Source: Flavobacteriales bacterium
GTDB lineage: Bacteria > Bacteroidota > Bacteroidia > Flavobacteriales_D > Sanyastnellaceae
Direction of reading: 5' to 3'
DNA length: 44,853 nucleotides
NCBI GenBank assembly: GCA_029238785.1
Contig: JAQWFN010000067.1
Span: forward strand, 1 to 44,853
Both the position numbers and the translations under genes were made by a program. The notes beneath the pieces were generated by a model that was not told the origin of the DNA, made no database searches, and worked only from the letters and a program-made list of their open reading frames with translations. Below, piece by piece: positions 1 to 7,789 of the stretch; position 1 is the stretch's first letter; every line of letters begins with the position of its first letter.

Positions 1-189
1 AATGGGAACAACGACATGCTATTGACTGCAGCCAGTGAGCGTGAAATCAGCTGAAGGCACGTTCAGAGGATCCACCACTTGAATGTTCACTGGTCCACGA
101 CCAGCTTCATAAGTCACCGCATCAACATAAACGTTCTCCAAAATTTCCCGCTCACTGGCTGCAGTCAATAGCATGTCGTTGTTCCCATT
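1..189. repeat. Inverted repeat (fold-back) at contig start
   Basis: Bases 1-41 are the exact reverse complement of 149-189. After one mismatch (42 against 148), bases 43-46 again pair with 144-147. The arms are separated by about 97 bases. The inner arm (144-189) is ordinary coding sequence inside the secreted-protein gene. The outer arm repeats it in the opposite direction and supplies that gene's apparent stop codon. This is the geometry of a fold-back chimera from amplification or assembly at a contig end. A genuine genomic hairpin is possible but less likely, because it would have to end the gene exactly here. Confidence 0.9.
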
Positions 190-2547
190 TCCACGTCCTT
201 CCAAACGGGTCAACTGAACACCGTCGCCGTAAGAGGCATTAGAAACAGTTCCACCGTTCTCAACCGTAGGCTTGTGAGGGATCACGGCAACGGCACGAAT
301 TGCACCACCTGTTCCAGAACGACGAGACACTTTGTATTGTTCCGCTTGTCCTGAACGTAAAACGGGGTTGTAGTCTTGGTAATTATTGTAACCATAAGCA
401 ACTACAATGAAGTAGTAGGTCTTGTGGTTCACTAATCGAGAATCACCTTGTGCGAATGCATCGCTCGTAATTTTGAATGAATGTCGAATACCCTCGTTTG
501 GTCCGTTAGCCGCTAATACAGGAACAGGCAATTCCATTGTTTGATCTAGCACGTAGTTAACAACGACATCAACGCTATCCTTAACATCTACAGTAGCAAC
601 CAAACGGCTCACTTCAACATCACTCAATTGAGATGGAGATACTGTAGCGTTCGCAGTTTGATAGATTTGATATCCTTGGAAGGTGTAAGAACGTTGGAGC
701 GAATCCAATTCTGTTCCGTCATCCAAGAGACGAGTAATGTTTGGATCAAATGCAACGTAGTTTTCAAGGTAGTTATTTGACAATGGGTTATCATTACTCA
801 GATAAAGAATCACTTCTTGATCTAATTCTTGGTAAGTAACTTCAGGAGCATCTGGACCAGAAACAATCTGGAAACAGTTGTCGAAAAGAGCTTGAGCTTT
901 ATCATCTGCAATACGCAAAGGAGCAAGAGCTGCATCCGGACCACCACCTGGGTTTTCAGAGTAAACTACCCCAACAGTAATGTTGTTGTAATCACCAGGC
1001 TGAAGTGTAAAGGGTCCAGCCGCTTGAATGAAACGACGGTCACCAGGAGGGTTACCAGCGATAACTTCATTCCATGGATCAACATTTTCACCACCTGTAC
1101 CCCAGTTGAATGGGTCAGTAGAACCTGGGAACATGTAATCTGCTTCAATATCTAAGTTTGCACCTGTATTTGGGTTCACACCATCACCTCCGTAGGCCAT
1201 TTTCTGGTTGTTTTTCCAGATACCATTCATGTAGTTATAGAAGTGAACAGGTGTAGTAGGTTCCCCGTTGATTGGGTTAGTACCGTTGTTATAGTATACG
1301 AAACGTCGCATACCGAAACGTTCGTTATCAGCAACACCATCTCCATATCCGATACCAATACCTTCATAAGGAATACCCAAGCCGTCTACCGCTTCAGAGA
1401 AGTCAGTTGTTAATGGGTTGTCAAAATCATCAGCATCTTGGTAAGGACCTTCAAAGAAGTCAACACCTATGGCAGGAGGGTTCTCTCCATATCCAAGAGA
1501 AGAGGTTGATGGCTCATCAAATGCATCACCATTATAAGCATAACCAAGACCACGTTGCACGTCACAGCCAACATAATCATCTACAGAAGTTCCAACGTCA
1601 GCATCAACCCAAGTACCAAAGTAGGTTTGACCCAATGTTTGTGTTCCTTGGTTGATCATTACATAGTTGTAGAAGGTCATGTTGTTAATCTCATCAGTAG
1701 AAGAGAAGGCGAAGGCCTGTGCACGGATTTCCATACCAATAGGCTCTCCTTGCGACTCAGAGTGAACGTTACCTTTATCATTAAAGATCCAGTAGTAGGT
1801 TTGGTCACCAAACAATGGAATTGGATCTTCTCTACGACGTTCGTCACAGTTCACTTCATTGTCAGACAAGAAATACCATGGGTAATCTCCAGCATTAGGA
1901 TCATAGTTGCCATCCAAATCATAATCGAAGAAAGGAGACAGGTAGTAATCTTGATTCAAAGCTGTATTTCCATGCGCTGGATAAGTATAGAAGTATGAAG
2001 GTGTGCTGTAACCGTCAGGGAATTCTATTTCAACGTCACACAAAGGATCGTTCAAACAATCGAAATAACGTCTGTGTTGTGCAGCATCTTGACGCTCAAC
2101 CACTGAGAAACGGTCCCAAAGCTCACAAGTAGCTTCATCGATTTCAGCAGAACCATCATTGGTCAAAGGACCTGTCCAGAAATCGTTACCGTCGGCACGG
2201 AAAGTAACCGCAGCCAGTTTCAACTGTTGGTCAGGAGAGATTCCACCCATCCAAAGTGCTCCTGCATAAAGTGCAGAGACGTTACCTCCGATAGGCACCT
2301 CATAAGCAGCTTGGCTTTGTGCACGATCTTGCCACATTGAACCACCGGTTTCAATAAGGGCGCTTACGTTATTCCAAGCTAAATCAGTCAGAGCACTTGA
2401 TGGCGCACATGCAGCAGCACGTGTTTGATCAGAGGACTGATTATTGTTAGTAGCCCCTTCAACTGCACCTAAATACTTGTATGCCCAGGAGGCATCAGCA
2501 GAAAGCAGGATAGCGAGGAGCGCTATGGTGTATTTTATTGACTTCAT
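19..2547 (-). CDS. Large secreted protein, 3' end artefactually truncated
   Basis: A secreted protein of 842 residues as read. It has a clear signal peptide (basic start, hydrophobic stretch, cleavage after about residue 22, ASWA). The middle has an aromatic, Asp- and Asn-rich block with GDQTYYWIFNDKGN and EINNMTFYNYVMINQGTQT, around residues 245-300. I recognise this from large Bacteroidota proteins that usually end in a type IX secretion sorting domain. The later part looks like beta-sandwich (FnIII-like) material. The last eight residues (FTLTGCSQ) and the stop are read out of the inverted-repeat arm, so the true protein should continue and probably carries a sorting domain that is missing here. 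It lies 30 bases downstream of the TonB-dependent receptor gene and is probably co-transcribed with it. Its function is unknown; a surface partner of the receptor is an inference. Confidence 0.8.
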   Translation of the reverse strand: MKSIKYTIALLAILLSADASWAYKYLGAVEGATNNNQSSDQTRAAACAPSSALTDLAWNNVSALIETGGSMWQDRAQSQAAYEVPIGGNVSALYAGALWMGGISPDQQLKLAAVTFRADGNDFWTGPLTNDGSAEIDEATCELWDRFSVVERQDAAQHRRYFDCLNDPLCDVEIEFPDGYSTPSYFYTYPAHGNTALNQDYYLSPFFDYDLDGNYDPNAGDYPWYFLSDNEVNCDERRREDPIPLFGDQTYYWIFNDKGNVHSESQGEPIGMEIRAQAFAFSSTDEINNMTFYNYVMINQGTQTLGQTYFGTWVDADVGTSVDDYVGCDVQRGLGYAYNGDAFDEPSTSSLGYGENPPAIGVDFFEGPYQDADDFDNPLTTDFSEAVDGLGIPYEGIGIGYGDGVADNERFGMRRFVYYNNGTNPINGEPTTPVHFYNYMNGIWKNNQKMAYGGDGVNPNTGANLDIEADYMFPGSTDPFNWGTGGENVDPWNEVIAGNPPGDRRFIQAAGPFTLQPGDYNNITVGVVYSENPGGGPDAALAPLRIADDKAQALFDNCFQIVSGPDAPEVTYQELDQEVILYLSNDNPLSNNYLENYVAFDPNITRLLDDGTELDSLQRSYTFQGYQIYQTANATVSPSQLSDVEVSRLVATVDVKDSVDVVVNYVLDQTMELPVPVLAANGPNEGIRHSFKITSDAFAQGDSRLVNHKTYYFIVVAYGYNNYQDYNPVLRSGQAEQYKVSRRSGTGGAIRAVAVIPHKPTVENGGTVSNASYGDGVQLTRLEGRGNGNNDMLLTAASEREILENVYVDAVTYEAGRGPVNIQVVDPLNVPSADFTLTGCSQ

Positions 2548-2577
2548 CTGTAAAAGATTTGACGTGTTTCTTTTCTA

Positions 2578-5500
2578 TTAAAAATCGAGCTTCACACCCA
2601 AACGAATTGTTCTTGGTAAACCAAGGTTGAATGGGTTGTCAACATACATACTGTAGTAGTTACGGAATGATGCAGGATTTACCTGGTTGTTAACCAACTG
2701 CTGGTATTGAGCAGCTGCGAGGTATCCGTCATCATCAGAAACACCAGTGAATCGGTATACACTATTGATGTTTTGTGTGTTCAAGAGGTTAGAAATCCAG
2801 AAGTAAACATTCAAGTTAGCTGTTTTTGCTTTCTCTCCTTCTCCTCCAAACTGTAGCGTGAAGTTACGGTCGATATTTACATCAAGGTTAAATTGCCAAG
2901 GCAAACGAGAACCGTTGATTGAACCTTCAGTGTTTGGCGAAATTTCACCAGTAATTGGGTAAGCAATACGGCTAGCGGTGTAAGGTGTTCCAGAACCAAG
3001 GTTGGCAATGAAGTTAACCCCTGTATTAGCAAAGATTTGCTTGTCGAACCAAACCGGACCATTGTAATCTGTTCCGCTTCCATAACGGTAATCCAAGTTC
3101 ATAACGATACGGTGACGTTGATCGAAATCCAATGGGTTGATGTTTCTCAAGTTTGGAAGACCAGCATTGATCAATGCCAAAGCTGTTTGAGTAGTAGAAC
3201 CAGTACCATCAGCAAACTGAAGGTTGTAAGAAGCGTTGATACGAACGTTTCCTGTTCTTCTTAAGTCATAAGTCAAAGACAAACCTTTAACGGTACCAAA
3301 GTCGAGGTTACCGAAAGCACGGTACTGACGTGGGTAAGCACCAGGGAAGGCACGCACCTGAATCATGTCTCTCATCTCTTTGTAGTAACCAGAGATTTTG
3401 ATAGAAGAGGTCTTGCTCAATACTTGTTGGAAACCAAGCTCGTAGTCAATGGTTTTTTCTGGGCGAAGGTCTGGGTTATTGATCAACACGTTTCTTGCTT
3501 CGATAAACAAGTAATCAACCGGATTGAATCGGTTACTACCTGTAGGACGTTGAGTCAAGATATCGTAGTGAGCAAAGAACAAGGCCTCATCAGAAATCGG
3601 GAAAGAGAATGCAATACGTGGCATTACGTTCACCTGCGGATCGTAATCACGGAAAGCAGAGCTGGTCAATGGCGCATCTGGTCCGTTTACCAACCAAGGC
3701 GCTGGATCTCCAGAGTTAGAAGCAATCAACTGTGGATCTGAAATTTCAGTTCCCGCTGCGTTGAACCAAGTGTCTCCATCACGGTAACCTGTAATAGCGG
3801 TAGGGTTAGCAACATCATTCACATATACGACATAGTCGCTTCCGATATTAGAAGGAATGTTTGGTGAATTATCCAAATCATTTACCAATCCACCAGAAAT
3901 GTCACCAACAGTGTAAGCTTCTCCAATCACATAAGGATCTCTCAATACCGGTTGGTTAGCATCAAAACGGTCAACACGAACACCAACGTTAAAGATGATG
4001 TCGTCAAAGGCAAACTTATCCATTACATACCCGGAGATATAAATTGGTTCGTAAGCACCAATCGGACGAGTTCTGTTGCCATTTTCATCTGTTTCGTTGA
4101 AGAAATCTTCGATGGTTGGACGAGAACGATTCGTTTTTTCACCGAAAGCATTGAAACCGCTGTAGCTCACAAGGTTGTTACCTTGATTCAATAGCTCATC
4201 TGCGCTAAACATGTCTAGCGTGAAGGTTTCTGGATCTAGTGCATCAACGTTAATGTTGTCGTTTCCATTTGGATCTAGACCAAGAGCAATACGTAAGTTA
4301 CGGTCAAATGCGAACTGACCATTACCAATCAATCGATCATAAGTTACGTAGAAATCAGTTCCCTGGTTAGTAATTGTACTATCAGAGAAATCCAACTCCT
4401 GAATGTGTGCATTGGTATTCAAACGAGCCAATAACCACAATGAAGATGGGCTGAGCGTGAAGAAATTATCACGACGTTGCTCGTATTCAAAACCTACCTG
4501 AACGGCGTGGTCTCCAATATCAGCAGAACCAGCAGCAGTAATACGGAACTGACTGTTATCTACAACAGAATAATCAGCACCACCATCATCAGATGTAGGA
4601 GTTCCCGGGTAAGTCCACAAGTTATATGTTCTTGGTGGTAACTGTCCGTTCAACAATGCATTTCCGTTTTGAACATCCAAGAGCGAAGTGTAAGGTCCTT
4701 CAGGATTCACATCGTATGGTTCAGGATCAAATAGCGAGAAGTATTGGTTGTTGATGGCAGCAAGTTCTGGATTAGAAGTTCCTGGAGTAAAAGTTACTAA
4801 GGTATCTTCCCATCCATTATGCACAAAACGGAATCCACCGTTATCTGAGAACTGACGCTCGTAAGACAACTGATCGAAAACTTCAAAACGTCCAATGTGT
4901 CCGTACTTAAAGAAATCATCTCTGTGGTCTTCATCTTGTCTTTTCTGGAATGACTTTGAGTAGTCAATCATTACAGAATAGAATACGTTTTTCAATGTTG
5001 ATGCGGCATTCTCGTCTTCATCATCACTGATGAAACGCTGAGAGAACTTACCGTAAACACGCCAGTCATACGAAGTGATCAAACTGTTGTTGTCCCAGTT
5101 CATCAACATGTTTCTATACGAAGCGTTGTATTGACGGTTGAATGCTCCCGTACCACCAAAAGTCAAACTCATGGTCTCAGAAGTGTTCACATCAATTTTA
5201 GCTACCAAGTTGGCACTTCTTGAAGCAGCGTTCAAACGAGTAGGAACGGTTTCAAAATCGTTGGCCTTGAGGAAGTCGGCATTGTATAATGCACCGTTAA
5301 TGGTTCCATCAGAAGCAACGTTCTGGCGAAGTGGGTCGGCAATGATTCTATTTCTAGCTTCATCGGTAATTCGATATACCCCTCCAAACGTCGGGCGTGG
5401 ATCAACTTGACTTTGGTAGTTTCCAGAAAGGAACAGACCAAGAAGTGGACGCTCACGATTTCCGTCGGCATCTTTCTTAAACAAGAGAGGTCCAGATAGA

Positions 5501-6282
5501 GATCCTTCTAGTAGGTTGTAACCGAAACGGTCAAGACCTACTGCACCTTCTCCGCTTCGAACACCAGAAGAAATCACCTCAAATCCACCGAACCACTTGC
5601 TAGAAGAGTTACGAAGGGAAATGTTGATGACCCCACCAGTTGCATCACCGATGTTCGCAGGAATACCTCCTGTTAATACGGCAACTTCTTCGATGGCTGA
5701 TTTCGGCAATGCAGAAGAACCACGCACCTTAATACCGTCAATGTAAACCCAAGTAGAAGCGGTACGAGCTCCACGAATGGAGATTCCACCACCTGTACCT
5801 GATGTTCCCACACCGGCTACGGTTTGTGCGATGGCACCAGCAGAACGACCCGGCATCTTGTCGATGTCCTCACGTGTAACTGTTCCACCTGATGCACCAC
5901 CATCCTTATCAATCAAAGGAACGGTGTACTCAACAACTTCAACCTCTTCAAGCTGAATACCCGAAGATAATTTAGCGTTGGCGAATTGAATTTTGTTAGA
6001 AGCTACAGAGATGCCTGTAACTTTTTGTGGTTGATAACCGACAAATGAAAAGAGAACGTCATACGTTCCTGGATTAATCGGTTTAATGGTGTAGTTACCA
6101 TCGAAATCGGTGTTAGTACCGGATACCTGATTACCGTTAAGGAAAACCACCACATTTACAAATGGGAGGCCTTCACCTGATTCGGCGTCGGTTACCTTAC
6201 CTTTAAGTGTCCCAGACTGCGCTAGAGCGCCTGTACCGAAAAGGAAGGCCAGCAAAAGAACTGAATAGATCTTACGTGACAT
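2578..6282 (-). CDS. TonB-dependent receptor with carboxypeptidase-regulatory domain
   Basis: An outer-membrane TonB-dependent receptor of 1234 residues, long for the family. It has a signal peptide ending ALAQ at about residue 22, then a CarboxypepD_reg-like beta-sandwich at about 24-110 (GTLKGKVTDAESGEGLPFVNV). A plug domain at about 125-225 contains GGGISIRGARTASTWVYIDG. The remainder is a beta-barrel ending in the aromatic C-terminus GVKLDF expected for assembly by BamA. No SusD-like lipoprotein follows; the next gene is a large secreted protein instead. The substrate therefore cannot be read from context, and nothing shows it is a glycan. Transcription probably starts at the -7/-33 promoter at 6327-6359, giving a leader of about 40 bases. 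Confidence 0.93.
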   Translation of the reverse strand: MSRKIYSVLLLAFLFGTGALAQSGTLKGKVTDAESGEGLPFVNVVVFLNGNQVSGTNTDFDGNYTIKPINPGTYDVLFSFVGYQPQKVTGISVASNKIQFANAKLSSGIQLEEVEVVEYTVPLIDKDGGASGGTVTREDIDKMPGRSAGAIAQTVAGVGTSGTGGGISIRGARTASTWVYIDGIKVRGSSALPKSAIEEVAVLTGGIPANIGDATGGVINISLRNSSSKWFGGFEVISSGVRSGEGAVGLDRFGYNLLEGSLSGPLLFKKDADGNRERPLLGLFLSGNYQSQVDPRPTFGGVYRITDEARNRIIADPLRQNVASDGTINGALYNADFLKANDFETVPTRLNAASRSANLVAKIDVNTSETMSLTFGGTGAFNRQYNASYRNMLMNWDNNSLITSYDWRVYGKFSQRFISDDEDENAASTLKNVFYSVMIDYSKSFQKRQDEDHRDDFFKYGHIGRFEVFDQLSYERQFSDNGGFRFVHNGWEDTLVTFTPGTSNPELAAINNQYFSLFDPEPYDVNPEGPYTSLLDVQNGNALLNGQLPPRTYNLWTYPGTPTSDDGGADYSVVDNSQFRITAAGSADIGDHAVQVGFEYEQRRDNFFTLSPSSLWLLARLNTNAHIQELDFSDSTITNQGTDFYVTYDRLIGNGQFAFDRNLRIALGLDPNGNDNINVDALDPETFTLDMFSADELLNQGNNLVSYSGFNAFGEKTNRSRPTIEDFFNETDENGNRTRPIGAYEPIYISGYVMDKFAFDDIIFNVGVRVDRFDANQPVLRDPYVIGEAYTVGDISGGLVNDLDNSPNIPSNIGSDYVVYVNDVANPTAITGYRDGDTWFNAAGTEISDPQLIASNSGDPAPWLVNGPDAPLTSSAFRDYDPQVNVMPRIAFSFPISDEALFFAHYDILTQRPTGSNRFNPVDYLFIEARNVLINNPDLRPEKTIDYELGFQQVLSKTSSIKISGYYKEMRDMIQVRAFPGAYPRQYRAFGNLDFGTVKGLSLTYDLRRTGNVRINASYNLQFADGTGSTTQTALALINAGLPNLRNINPLDFDQRHRIVMNLDYRYGSGTDYNGPVWFDKQIFANTGVNFIANLGSGTPYTASRIAYPITGEISPNTEGSINGSRLPWQFNLDVNIDRNFTLQFGGEGEKAKTANLNVYFWISNLLNTQNINSVYRFTGVSDDDGYLAAAQYQQLVNNQVNPASFRNYYSMYVDNPFNLGLPRTIRLGVKLDF

Positions 6283-6326
6283 AGAGTTTGGCTTTGGATT
6301 ACGTACTATTTCTCATCAAACGGGCG

Positions 6327-6359
6327 TAAATATAGAAATTAAATATCCAGTATTCAAAA
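6327..6359 (-). promoter_or_regulatory. Bacteroidota-type promoter of the receptor gene
   Basis: On the minus strand TTTTG (6359-6355) is followed after 20 bases by TATATTTA (6334-6327). This matches the known Bacteroidota pattern TTTG-N19-21-TAnnTTTG at seven of eight positions in the -7 box. The expected start near 6323 leaves a leader of about 41 bases before the receptor ATG. Confidence 0.6.
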
Positions 6360-6559
6360 CCCATGTGGCTGCGAAAAGTAGCAATTAATAACAGGTGTAA
6401 ACCTGATATACTACAAGCTTCTATTTTCTCGAAGCTCACATAACCAAAAGTAAGTCAAGCAAATGCGATAATGAAATTTTAACAGCTCATTCATTTGTAT
6501 TTCTATACAGGTCTACATTTTGAATGAGAAACAGTTTGGGCAGTATATTGGAAGTCTGT

Positions 6560-6579
6560 GTCTGATTTTAACGTCAGAC
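6560..6579 (-). other. Small hairpin downstream of the basic-peptide gene
   Basis: GTCTGA, an 8-base loop and TCAGAC lie 13 bases beyond the stop codon of the 97-residue gene. The minus-strand transcript has no run of U after the stem, so an intrinsic terminator is only a weak possibility. It may simply protect the 3' end. Confidence 0.3.
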
Positions 6580-6592
6580 GGGAATGATTGTG

Positions 6593-6886
6593 TTAATGCT
6601 TCTTTCTAAACCAGCGTTTCCAGAAAGGCAGCGTTCGCCCTTTGTTAGCGCGTCTTCTGTTCCTTTCGTTGCGCTTCATTCGCTTGCGAGTGGCCTTGTC
6701 TTGGATGTCTAAATGATGCTTTCTATGAGCACCTAGCTTGGATTCCGATTCAGCTCTATTGTTTGCTGCAGGCTGTGCATTTTCTTGTTTGGGCTTGCGA
6801 GATTTTTTTTCTTTTCTTCCCTGAGTAAAGGCAATAGTTGGTACAAAAACCAACAAAAGGAACAAGTACTTGAGGAGAAACTTCAT
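6593..6886 (-). CDS. Small, very basic secreted protein
   Basis: A 97-residue protein with a good signal peptide (MKFLLKYLFLLLVFVPTIAF, cleavage near TQ at 22-23). The mature part of about 75 residues contains about 28 Lys/Arg. It has two conserved-looking segments: HLDIQDKATRKRMKRNERNR, and near the end PFWKRWFRKK. I recall similar small basic exported proteins in other Bacteroidota genomes, all of unknown function. It starts three bases after the stop of the YD-repeat-like gene, so it is the last gene of the unit that begins with the DUF255 lipoprotein. The charge suggests binding to an anionic surface such as LPS, nucleic acid or capsule, but that is inference. Confidence 0.75.
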   Translation of the reverse strand: MKFLLKYLFLLLVFVPTIAFTQGRKEKKSRKPKQENAQPAANNRAESESKLGAHRKHHLDIQDKATRKRMKRNERNRRRANKGRTLPFWKRWFRKKH

Positions 6887-6889
6887 GCT

Positions 6890-7789
6890 TTAAGAGTAAA
6901 ATTCATAATCATACTGCACAATTTCAATGCGCTGGGTCTGTTCAAACTTAGTAATAAATGCCTCCACAAGCCCTCGTTGATCATAAAGCACTTCGAGGTG
7001 CTGATACTTCTTTCCATTTTTATACACATCCCAAGTCAACATCAAACCAGATGCATCATAAGAAAAGTGATGCTCCTCCTTGTCCTTATTCGCTTTGGTC
7101 AAGGTTCTTTTTAAAAGCCGACCACTTTCATTGTATTCTAAAGTAACGATGTCACTTCGATTCGTCATGAGGTACACCTCTATGCGCTCAATCAAATAAC
7201 CTAGATCATTATACCTTAATGTTTCGCAGCGAAAGGGTAAAAGCAGTTCGTTATGATAGGTGATGATCTGTTGCTGGTTATCACCTTTCCTTACTTGAAA
7301 CGAATCAAAGTGCCACCAGCGTTCGAGTTGATCTAAATCTCTGAACTCTTGTTCGTCTTCCACGCGGAAACTGGATGTATATAAGGTGTCGCCTCGCTCA
7401 ACACTGATGTTTCGAAGCAAAGAGCGACCATTTTTCACGGTTTCAGCCACAACCTTTCCCTCACGATACTCCCACATGTGAATGGAGGTGTCGCGCAAAC
7501 TGCCAATGGATCTCGCTCTAAAATGTCGAAGCATTCGTCCGTCACGATCAAACTCGATTTCAATGCGGCCGGGCTTCTTCTCAATGGGCATGTTGTCTCG
7601 CTTTTCAGAAAAAGTACCGGTCATTTTCTTCACTTTGTTCTTCGACTGGAAAAGCGCGTTGAATACCATCGACTCATACCTGCCGCCTTGTTGCTCGGGC
7701 AAGATGGTTTGAGCACGAGAAAGCCCATCACTCAGAAAAAAAATAAAAAGAAAGAAAAACCAATTAAGGCATTTGTTGCAAGGCTTCAT
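6890..7789 (-). CDS. Secreted protein with degenerate YD/RHS-like repeats
   Basis: A protein of 299 residues with a signal peptide (strongly hydrophobic FFFLFIFFL followed by SRAQ). The frame is open further upstream to 7888, but that part lies inside the preceding gene and reads as non-protein. The ATG at 7787-7789 directly before the signal peptide is therefore chosen; it leaves a 26-base overlap with the upstream gene. The second half has at least four degenerate copies of a Y-(N/D)-x-x-G-x-(L/V) pattern: [33 protein letters not shown] and [10 protein letters not shown]. These recall YD repeats of RHS-like or YwqK/MORN-like proteins. It is probably a periplasmic or surface protein; function unknown. 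Confidence 0.7.
   Translation of the reverse strand: MKPCNKCLNWFFFLFIFFLSDGLSRAQTILPEQQGGRYESMVFNALFQSKNKVKKMTGTFSEKRDNMPIEKKPGRIEIEFDRDGRMLRHFRARSIGSLRDTSIHMWEYREGKVVAETVKNGRSLLRNISVERGDTLYTSSFRVEDEQEFRDLDQLERWWHFDSFQVRKGDNQQQIITYHNELLLPFRCETLRYNDLGYLIERIEVYLMTNRSDIVTLEYNESGRLLKRTLTKANKDKEEHHFSYDASGLMLTWDVYKNGKKYQHLEVLYDQRGLVEAFITKFEQTQRIEIVQYDYEFYS

Larger units (their letters stand above)
6283..6592. other. Non-coding 310-base intergenic region
   Basis: No gene is supported here. The stretch is AT-rich and holds the receptor promoter (6327-6359). A second -7-like box lies on the minus strand at 6445-6452 (TACTTTTG) without a convincing -33. There is a perfect 5-base inverted repeat, CAGGT-gtaa-ACCTG, at 6392-6405. 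A 6-base hairpin, GTCTGA/TCAGAC, at 6560-6579 lies just past the stop of the basic-peptide gene and lacks a U-tract. I saw no riboswitch consensus. Confidence 0.6.

Noticed and set aside
1407-1998. Plus-strand open frames opposite the secreted protein
   Set aside because: They are shadows of the minus-strand gene. The His/Gln-rich translation comes from its Asp/Asn- and Tyr-rich codons.
6360-6592. Riboswitch or small RNA upstream of the receptor
   Set aside because: No conserved riboswitch core, such as a cobalamin box, could be found, and there is no promoter-terminator pair enclosing a structured segment.
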